This document shows positions 33,941 to 39,490 of a stretch of DNA of 39,490 nucleotides, piece after piece (the first letter of the stretch is position 1; the number at the start of each line of letters is the position of its first letter). Under the pieces are notes generated by a model. That model was not told where the DNA came from. It saw only the letters and a program-made list of their open reading frames with translations, and searched no databases. Location: positions 1 through 39,490 of the forward strand of contig CAKSBI010000022.1 in NCBI GenBank assembly GCA_934437985.1, given 5' to 3'. Source of the stretch: an uncultured Lachnospiraceae bacterium (lineage in GTDB: Bacteria > Bacillota > Clostridia > Lachnospirales > Lachnospiraceae). Position numbers and translations under genes: made by a program.

Positions 33941-34642
33941 TTATTTTTGGCATATAACTGATTTTTGGCACATACCACATTTCCGGCATGCACTGCATTT
34001 CATATTATCTGTACATTTGTCTCTATATCTGTTTTCATTTTTACCCCTCTGCAATCTGTTCTTTAACGCACATATGAAAGCAAGTACAAAAAAAGCCCCC
34101 GGTGCCAGCACCAGTATGGAAACCGGTGTATATCTGCCGCCAAGGACTATTTCATTAATATTAATTCCAAGAAGCCTGCCGCTGCCAAGCAGTTCTCTTA
34201 AAGCCCCTATCACTGAAAGACCCATTGTAAATCCAGTTCCCATACCAATGCCATCAGCAAAGGACAAAAGTATGGGATTATCCGACGCAAATGCTTCTGC
34301 ACGTCCAAGTATTATACAGTTAACCACAATAAGTGGTATATAAACTCCAAGTATATTATATAATTCAAGAAAATATGCCTGCAGTATGAATCCTGTTACC
34401 GTTACAAGTGATGATGTAATAACAATATATGCAGGTATTCTGACATTATCAGGAATAATATTTCTCATAAGTGAAACAAGCGTATTTGACAGAATCAGTA
34501 CTACAGCTGTAGAAATCCCCATTACGACTGCATTAATAAGGCTGGTAGTAACCGCAAGTGTCGGACACATTCCAAGCATAAGAACAAATGTAGGATTCTG
34601 GTCTATCACGCCCGTCTTTACCTGTTTCAGATATTTATTCAA
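33941..34642 (-). CDS. rnfE: Rnf complex membrane subunit RnfE with cysteine-rich tail
   Basis: RnfE is the membrane partner of RnfA with inverted topology. The 233-residue product has about six helices, the conserved LGMCPTLAVTTSL segment near residues 23-35 and NCIILGRAEAFA in the middle. It starts at TTG (34642), six bases after GGAGG; no better start exists. The last 27 residues are unusual for a membrane subunit: a basic segment followed by KCSACRKCGMCQKSVICQK, with six cysteines including a CxxCxxCxxC run that could bind a metal or Fe-S cluster. Confidence 0.93.
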   Translation of the reverse strand: MNKYLKQVKTGVIDQNPTFVLMLGMCPTLAVTTSLINAVVMGISTAVVLILSNTLVSLMRNIIPDNVRIPAYIVITSSLVTVTGFILQAYFLELYNILGVYIPLIVVNCIILGRAEAFASDNPILLSFADGIGMGTGFTMGLSVIGALRELLGSGRLLGININEIVLGGRYTPVSILVLAPGAFFVLAFICALKNRLQRGKNENRYRDKCTDNMKCSACRKCGMCQKSVICQK

Positions 34643-34719
34643 TTGTAACCTCCATGCATTATTATTGTTTCAAAATTCTTACACGCTTTACTGCTCCATG
34701 CTTCCCCATAACATATTAC

Positions 34720-35316
34720 CTACATTTCGGAGACAAGCCTTAAACATGCATTTACGGCAGACACAACCGCATCAGTAGTTATTGTTGCCCCCGATATGGC
34801 ATCTATATCCTCACCAGTCACTATACTGCCCGACTTTCCGGTGAACTGCCCCTTAAATGAGGCTTCAGTACAATTAGCACCAAGACCCGCTGTCTCATTC
34901 ATGGATACAATATCAATTCCGGTTATAACACCGCCGCAGTCAACACCAACTGATACCGTAACATTTCCATTATAGCCTTTTGCAGCTGCAATAAATGAAT
35001 ATCCGATTTTTGTTCCCGACTTATCGTCAATAACTGCTCCGTCTGAAATTATTACAGTATCATCACCTTCTCCGGTCGTTCCTTTGTTTTTAATCAGCCC
35101 ATTCAGCGTCTCATCTTCCACAGGCTTCACTTCCTGACCGGGAAATGTCCTTACATACGCCTCATTTTTTGCTGCAATGGCACCATTATCTATAGGTGAT
35201 CTGGTCATCATGTAAGTAACACCAAGCGCTGATCCAAGTACAAGTGTAATCGCACACAGTATCAGTGCGTCCCTTAACATATTGTCACCTTTCCTCTTTA
35301 TTTTTCTTACAGCCAT
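34720..35316 (-). CDS. rnfG: Rnf complex flavoprotein subunit RnfG
   Basis: RnfG carries covalently bound FMN on the outer face of the membrane. The 198-residue product has one N-terminal transmembrane helix (about 17-37) and an FMN-binding domain. The attachment site is T178 in DAISGATITTDAV. The candidate modifying enzyme is the ApbE lipoprotein elsewhere in the window. The start at 35316 lies one base from the rnfD stop; an internal ATG at 35280 with GGTGA is also possible and would remove the basic N-terminus. Confidence 0.94.
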   Translation of the reverse strand: MAVRKIKRKGDNMLRDALILCAITLVLGSALGVTYMMTRSPIDNGAIAAKNEAYVRTFPGQEVKPVEDETLNGLIKNKGTTGEGDDTVIISDGAVIDDKSGTKIGYSFIAAAKGYNGNVTVSVGVDCGGVITGIDIVSMNETAGLGANCTEASFKGQFTGKSGSIVTGEDIDAISGATITTDAVVSAVNACLRLVSEM

Positions 35317-35317
35317 G

Positions 35318-36259
35318 TTATATCTCCCTCCTGACCGGAATTGTACTTTCCAGGTAATTACTTATCTTATCAATTAACGGAACAAGCATATTAGCACATA
35401 ATATAGCAAATGAAACTCCTTCCGCACTGCTGCCCTGACACCGCAGTACCCCGGTAAGGATACCGGCGGCCACGCTGTATATAATCCTGCCAGCAGGCGA
35501 CACCGGACTTGTAACATAATCTGGCAGCATAAAAAATGCTGCCAGAATCAGCCCACCGCCAAACAGCTGCACACCAATCTGCCCCATATTGATACATATT
35601 CCGTTTAACAATGAATATAACACAATATACATCAGAAAGGAAGTAATATATGTTACAGGGATAAGCAGCGTGATAACCTTTTTATATATCAGATACACTG
35701 CCCCGATCAACAGCGCAGGCACCGATACTTCACCTATACAGCCCGGCACCAGACCTGCAAATAACCTTACAATATCAATATTTTCTCCCATTCCGGCTGC
35801 TGCAAGCGGTGTGGCAGCTGATACCGCATCAACAAATGGAAGCCTGTATTCTGTCATTTGCCTTGCAAATGATATTAAAAGAAAACACCTTGCAGCAAGT
35901 GCAGGATTCATTATATTCTTTCCAAGTCCGCCATACAGCTGCTTAACTATTATTATTGCAAATGTGCCTCCGGACACAGGTATCCACCATTCTGTTTTCG
36001 GAGGCAGCGTAAGTGCGAGTAACAGTCCCGTGACAGCTGCACTTCCATCAGACACAGTAACCTCCCTGTGCATCAAAAGCTGCCATAGCATTTCACTTGC
36101 CACACAGGAACATACACTTAATATTATAACAAGCAGCGCACATATTCCATATACGTATACTCCAAATACTGCGGCTGGTATAAGTGCAATGCACACATCC
36201 ATCATTATCCCCGAGGTACTGTCTGACGTTCTTATGTATGGTGCATATTGTTTCTGCAT
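35318..36259 (-). CDS. rnfD: Rnf complex membrane subunit RnfD
   Basis: RnfD is a multi-spanning membrane subunit that also carries covalent FMN. The 313-residue product has about nine hydrophobic segments, the conserved KNIMNPALAARCF motif (114-126) and the FMN site T150 in DAVSAATPL, where SAAT replaces the more usual SGAT-type sequence. It starts six bases after the rnfC stop. Confidence 0.94.
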   Translation of the reverse strand: MQKQYAPYIRTSDSTSGIMMDVCIALIPAAVFGVYVYGICALLVIILSVCSCVASEMLWQLLMHREVTVSDGSAAVTGLLLALTLPPKTEWWIPVSGGTFAIIIVKQLYGGLGKNIMNPALAARCFLLISFARQMTEYRLPFVDAVSAATPLAAAGMGENIDIVRLFAGLVPGCIGEVSVPALLIGAVYLIYKKVITLLIPVTYITSFLMYIVLYSLLNGICINMGQIGVQLFGGGLILAAFFMLPDYVTSPVSPAGRIIYSVAAGILTGVLRCQGSSAEGVSFAILCANMLVPLIDKISNYLESTIPVRREI

Positions 36260-36265
36260 CTACAT

Positions 36266-37528
36266 TTAACCCTTTCTATGCATTGATAAAGTCAGCTCAC
36301 GCCCTGCCGGGCACACATACGCACAGCACCCACAGCCCATACACTCCGTCTCTCCAGTCTCCCTGTACGGTTTAAGTCCGCATGGACAGACCTGTATACA
36401 ACGGCCACACCTGATACATTCTGTCATGCGTTTTTCAGAACCACTATTATCTATGCATACAATACCGGATGTAGTTTTCATTACTGGTACATGCAGTGTA
36501 TTAAGAGCCGTTCCCATCATCGGTCCACCGGCAATTACATTTACATGGTCATTTTTAAGTCCTCCACAGGATTGTATTACATTCTGTATGTCTGCGCCTA
36601 ACCTGACAAGATAATTGACCGGCCTGCCGATTCCCCCACCTGTAACTGTCACTATTCTTTTTATTGATGGCAGCCCTCTGAATACTGCATTATATACAGC
36701 ACTCAGTGTATGCACGTTATTAACAATACAGCCTGCCCTGAAAGGAAGCTCTCCGGCTTTAAGCCTATAGCCGGTAACCGCATATACCAGCTGTCTCTCT
36801 GCACCATGTGGGTAATCGCATCTGTCTGATCTACTGCTGCCTGATCTACTGCTGCCTGATCTATCCCTGTATGTCCTGTTCCTGTCTGTTTTTTTTCTGT
36901 CTGCCCTGTTGCCTTGCATTTTGTTTTTGCCATTAATCTCAGTTATTGTATTGCCATCAGCCAGTATCAATCTGGCATTCCGGAATATTCTGCCAAGTAT
37001 TTTAAGGCCTCCCTCTATCTCTTCCATACGTTCCTTAAGCATCCTGTGATCCGACGTAACATACGGCTCACATTCAGCCGCATTTGCAATAATATACCTG
37101 ATTTTTTCCGGTTCTTTAACCATATACTTAATATGTGCCGGAAATCCTGCCCCGCCCATACCGATCACTCCGGCTTCCTTGACAATGTTAATTATGTGCC
37201 GACGCTCGTATTCTGTGTATTCATTATATTCAGTATATTTCTTATCATTTTTTATTACTACGCACAATACATTTTCTTCCCCTATTATGCTCCTTGGTTC
37301 TACAACCACTACCTTTCCAGATACTGACGCATGTACACACGCAGATATTCCCCTGCCTGCTTCTATTATCTTCTGCCCTGCTCTTACATATTGTCCCTCT
37401 GATACTATTACTTCACCCGGTCTGCATACCCCGCATCGTACAGGATACACGTATTCATCCGTAAGATCCGGATCATATTCCTCCACCTCCAGACCGCTGG
37501 TTATTTCTTTATGCGAATCAATCCACAT
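36266..37528 (-). CDS. rnfC: Rnf complex NADH-side subunit RnfC with repeat-derived insertion
   Basis: RnfC is the cytoplasmic subunit with NADH/FMN-binding and two [4Fe-4S] clusters. In the 420-residue product the glycine-rich GMGGAGFPAH is at 123-132, NAAECEPY at 149-156 and YPHGAERQL at about 239. Cluster cysteines are at 371/374/377/381 and 396/399/402/406. Residues about 198-237 are an Arg/Ser/Asp-rich low-complexity stretch replacing the usual conserved helix between the nucleotide-binding half and YPHGAE. GGAG lies 8 bases before the ATG at 37528, preferred over starts at 37534 and 37537. It begins 21 bases after spoIIID. Confidence 0.94.
   Translation of the reverse strand: MWIDSHKEITSGLEVEEYDPDLTDEYVYPVRCGVCRPGEVIVSEGQYVRAGQKIIEAGRGISACVHASVSGKVVVVEPRSIIGEENVLCVVIKNDKKYTEYNEYTEYERRHIINIVKEAGVIGMGGAGFPAHIKYMVKEPEKIRYIIANAAECEPYVTSDHRMLKERMEEIEGGLKILGRIFRNARLILADGNTITEINGKNKMQGNRADRKKTDRNRTYRDRSGSSRSGSSRSDRCDYPHGAERQLVYAVTGYRLKAGELPFRAGCIVNNVHTLSAVYNAVFRGLPSIKRIVTVTGGGIGRPVNYLVRLGADIQNVIQSCGGLKNDHVNVIAGGPMMGTALNTLHVPVMKTTSGIVCIDNSGSEKRMTECIRCGRCIQVCPCGLKPYRETGETECMGCGCCAYVCPAGRELTLSMHRKG
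36826..36862. repeat. 15-bp tandem repeat inside rnfC
   Basis: The unit CTGATCTACTGCTGC occurs twice in perfect tandem with a third partial copy (CTGATCT). It encodes an Arg-Ser-Gly-Ser-Ser repeat and is a multiple of three, so expansion or contraction keeps the frame. Confidence 0.9.
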
Positions 37529-37549
37529 ACACATCACTCCATAACAATG

Positions 37550-37810
37550 TTATCGTCCATATTGTTTATGGAGATATTTTTCACGAGTTGCCATCCCCCC
37601 CCTGATATGTCTTTCCGATTTGTTAAGGTCAAGCACCTGTCTGGCATCACTTGCAAGGGATGGGTTAATCTGCATCAGGCGGTCAGTAACGTCCTTATGT
37701 ACAGTACTCTTACTTATCCCAAATTTTTTAGCAGTCTGTCTTACTGTAGCATTGGATTCGATTATGTAATTTGCAACCTTTATGGCCCTCTCTTCAATAT
37801 AATCTTTCAC
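37550..37810 (-). CDS. spoIIID: Sporulation transcription factor SpoIIID
   Basis: SpoIIID is a mother-cell regulator that activates and represses sigma-E-dependent genes. The 86-residue product matches the family throughout: a helix-turn-helix (about 20-45, with VRQTAKKFGISKSTVHKDVTDRL) and the basic C-terminus with ERHIRGGMATREKY. The start is GTG (37810), with AAGGGG as RBS. A sigma-E promoter and a terminator hairpin overlap this RBS. rnfC follows after 21 bases with no recognised promoter or terminator between them. Confidence 0.97.
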   Translation of the reverse strand: MKDYIEERAIKVANYIIESNATVRQTAKKFGISKSTVHKDVTDRLMQINPSLASDARQVLDLNKSERHIRGGMATREKYLHKQYGR

Positions 37811-37812
37811 GT

Positions 37813-37860
37813 AAAAAACCCCTTAAACATACATTCTTTACAATGTATGTTTAAGAGGGG
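37813..37860 (-). terminator. Terminator hairpin containing the spoIIID RBS
   Basis: On the minus strand CCCCTCTTAAACATACATT (37842-37860) pairs with AATGTATGTTTAAGGGG (37819-37835), 17 bp with a single bulged base, followed by six T (37813-37818). It lies about 60 bases after the beta-lactamase-fold gene stop and overlaps the spoIIID AAGGGG ribosome binding site. Confidence 0.85.
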
Positions 37861-37870
37861 TGGAATATGC
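37842..37870 (-). promoter_or_regulatory. Sigma-E promoter of spoIIID
   Basis: On the minus strand GCATATT (37864-37870), exactly 14 bases and CATACATT (37842-37849) match the sigma-E consensus as I know it (KMATATT-N14-CATACANT) at every defined position. The -10 lies in the 5' arm of the terminator hairpin, so a transcript starting about 7 bases downstream contains only the 3' arm. Confidence 0.85.
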
Positions 37871-37921
37871 TTAAAGTCGAACTGAATTAGTATTCTTACT
37901 CAATATTATCCATAACCCTGC

Positions 37922-39082
37922 TTATAGCAGCCCATACGCAGCATTCCTTATCCTTGGATGGCAATATTGCTCATCATCCGGCATGATGTTATGCATATAC
38001 ACTATCGAAAGTCCTTCCTCCGGATCAGCCTCGCACCAGCTTCCAAATCCACCTGTCCATCCAAATGCGCCAAGTGAACCATTATTGTTACCCTTTTCCT
38101 TATCAATTAATGTCCTGAAACCATATCCATAACCATAACCGCCCTCATATACACCTCCGAGCCCATCAGGTCTTAGTGTATTCGTTCTAAGCAGGTCTAT
38201 AGTCTTTCTCCCCATTATTTTTCTTCCGTTATACTCACCACCACAGGCAAGCATCTGCATCAGCTTTGACATATCTTTACCATTAGAAAATAAACGTCCC
38301 CATCCTCCTTCATTTTCCTTTCCCGGCAGATGCTTTTTGTCAAAGAACCCAGGTCCAGGTACCAATTCTCCCTTATCATTCTTCGCATAGAGGCTCACCA
38401 TTCTGTCCTTTGTATCCCCAAAAAATACTGCACCCGTACTATTCATCTCCAATGGATCATATATCATCTCTTTCAATGCATCATTAATCGATTTGTCACA
38501 AAGCACCTCAATAAGCCCCGCTGCAATCTCACTTGAGAATCCATATATCCACTGCTCACCCGGATCACACGCAAGCGGCGCCCTGCTTACTGCTGCAAGC
38601 TGTTCCTGCAATGTAAAATATCCCTTTTTCCAAAGCGGACGCATACACTCCATCATTCCTGCAAGCGTTATATCCTCTGTCTCACCATCAAAATTACAAT
38701 ACGGCAGGCCACAACGCATAGTCATTACATCCTTAATAAGCATAGGGCGGCTTGTAGGAACTACTTTCACACTGCCATTTGCCTGTTTCTCATATTTGGT
38801 ACTTGTTTTCCAATCTGACAGGTAATCACCTACCGGATCTGTCATAAGGAACTTACCCTTTTCAAATAACATCATCATCGCTGTGTACATTGGAATCTTT
38901 GACATTGATGCCAGACGGAAAAGCGAATTCTTATCCACAGGCTTCCTAGTATGTATATCAGTTACTCCGTGATAACCTTCATATAATACTTTTCCTTTTT
39001 GCACAACGTGCAGTGAACAACCGGGAATATCCCTTTTAAGAAAATTTTCCAGCAATTCATCCAGATCCTTTACAGTTGACAT
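37922..39082 (-). CDS. Beta-lactamase-fold serine hydrolase (EstB-like esterase)
   Basis: This 386-residue cytoplasmic serine hydrolase of the class C beta-lactamase/esterase family has SxxK at S59-K62 (LASMSKIP), a tyrosine motif in WIYGFSSEIAAGLIEV in the form common to esterases (not YxN), and a third motif around GWTGGFGSW. There is no signal peptide, which argues against antibiotic inactivation or wall peptidase activity. A small-ester or amide substrate is more likely. AAAGGAGAA precedes the ATG. A hairpin terminator shared with the spoIIID leader follows. Confidence 0.88.
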   Translation of the reverse strand: MSTVKDLDELLENFLKRDIPGCSLHVVQKGKVLYEGYHGVTDIHTRKPVDKNSLFRLASMSKIPMYTAMMMLFEKGKFLMTDPVGDYLSDWKTSTKYEKQANGSVKVVPTSRPMLIKDVMTMRCGLPYCNFDGETEDITLAGMMECMRPLWKKGYFTLQEQLAAVSRAPLACDPGEQWIYGFSSEIAAGLIEVLCDKSINDALKEMIYDPLEMNSTGAVFFGDTKDRMVSLYAKNDKGELVPGPGFFDKKHLPGKENEGGWGRLFSNGKDMSKLMQMLACGGEYNGRKIMGRKTIDLLRTNTLRPDGLGGVYEGGYGYGYGFRTLIDKEKGNNNGSLGAFGWTGGFGSWCEADPEEGLSIVYMHNIMPDDEQYCHPRIRNAAYGLL

Positions 39083-39181
39083 ACAGCATTTCTCCTTTCA
39101 TGAATATCAGCATCTCGTTATTCGCAGCATGACCTGTGTAACGTGGGTTGTACTGAATAGCATAGAGGACAGGAATGTTTT

Positions 39182-39490
39182 CTACATCTCCGCCATCATT
39201 AATTCAAGGACCTCCTGTGCTGAACTCTGCCTGTTACTGCTTACCACACCATATATTCTGCGCACCTCTTCTTCACTGGCATCGGTATCCTCAAGCATCT
39301 CATTAATTATCATATCTTCACGCTTGTCTCTCCCAAGCTTCCTCATTATCATATTAATATATGTCAATAATACGCCCTGATTTCTACCCTCTGTTATTCC
39401 CTTGGTTATCCCCTGGCTTATTCCTTCTTTTATTCCTTTTCGATATATTCCCTCGCTAAGATTACACATATTATCCACCTCCTCATCTAT
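39182..39490 (-). CDS. C-terminal part of an Rpn-type nuclease (PD-(D/E)XK, transposase-like)
   Basis: The open frame runs off the right edge, so only the last 102 residues are visible. The sequence has the C-terminal signature of Rpn/PDDEXK_2 proteins: EEVDNMCNLSEGI followed by repeated KGIxEGI units (GIYRKGIKEGISQGITKGITEGR), a helix and a tail. These are horizontally spread nucleases that promote recombination and are frequent in Lachnospiraceae. The catalytic domain is outside the window, so completeness cannot be judged. A GTG at 39478 is probably internal, not the start. Confidence 0.75.
   Translation of the reverse strand: MDEEVDNMCNLSEGIYRKGIKEGISQGITKGITEGRNQGVLLTYINMIMRKLGRDKREDMIINEMLEDTDASEEEVRRIYGVVSSNRQSSAQEVLELMMAEM

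Noticed and set aside
37922..39082. Antibiotic-resistance beta-lactamase
   Set aside because: The SxxK motif is present, but the protein has no signal peptide and shows the esterase-type tyrosine motif in place of YxN, so an esterase is more likely.
1..39490. CRISPR array, tRNA or rRNA genes, prophage or intact insertion sequence
   Set aside because: None was recognised; the only mobile-type element is the Rpn-like nuclease fragment at the right edge.

Overview
The window looks like a chromosomal segment of a spore-lineage, low-GC Gram-positive anaerobe, most likely of the Lachnospiraceae. This rests on the gene order rpmG-secE-nusG-rplK-rplA, a clostridial eukaryote-like IleRS, a complete set of rnfCDGEAB genes, SpoIIID, and secreted glycan-active proteins with lysine-rich Ig-like modules and Thr/Pro/Ala linkers. 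Strong AGGAGG ribosome binding sites precede most genes. I see no rRNA, tRNA, CRISPR array or intact mobile element. Species is not determinable by reading alone.

Layout. 1-2540 (minus): rpmG, secE, nusG, rplK, rplA, then a hairpin/attenuator leader for rplJ, whose start lies just outside the left edge. 2570-5740 (plus): a MarR regulator with two operator-like dyads, an iron alcohol dehydrogenase and an aldehyde dehydrogenase in one overlapping operon. 5760-7800: a flavin-redox mini-cluster with ApbE (minus) divergent from a membrane NusG-II protein and a Gx-type membrane protein (plus). 7820-10100 (minus): a FliD-like protein and a SpoIIQ-like LytM protein that has lost its zinc ligands. 10200-16800: a glucuronoxylan module with a secreted GH115-type alpha-glucuronidase, a secreted SGNH esterase and a divergent AraC regulator. 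16900-18820 (minus): decayed secreted-protein genes, at least two of them frame-disrupted. 19100-24800 (minus): glycogen phosphorylase and ileS. 25000-29330: a family 2 glycosyltransferase and a two-component system whose promoter region, shared with a secreted Ig-like protein, carries two matching palindromes. 29380-32570: two very small genes, a CYTH protein and an intracellular sialate O-acetylesterase-like enzyme. 32646-37810 (minus): an Hpt protein and spoIIID-rnfCDGEAB. 37920-39490 (minus): a beta-lactamase-fold esterase and the tail of an Rpn-type nuclease.

The most unusual part is the spoIIID-rnf block. spoIIID has a textbook sigma-E promoter (GCATATT-N14-CATACATT) whose -10 element forms one arm of a terminator hairpin. 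The other arm carries the spoIIID Shine-Dalgarno sequence, so read-through RNA should be terminated or untranslatable while sigma-E RNA is free. rnfC begins only 21 bases after spoIIID with no separate promoter recognised, which suggests sporulation-linked expression of an Rnf complex. The Rnf complex is itself odd: RnfB is cut to its membrane segment and one Fe-S motif, RnfE carries a CxxCxxCxxC tail, RnfC has a repeat-derived Arg/Ser/Asp segment, and rnfA is full length only if translation starts at AUA.

The ApbE lipoprotein in the same window is a plausible flavin transferase for the RnfG and RnfD sites (SGAT and SAAT). All functional assignments are by motif and family recognition from reading; none was checked by database search.
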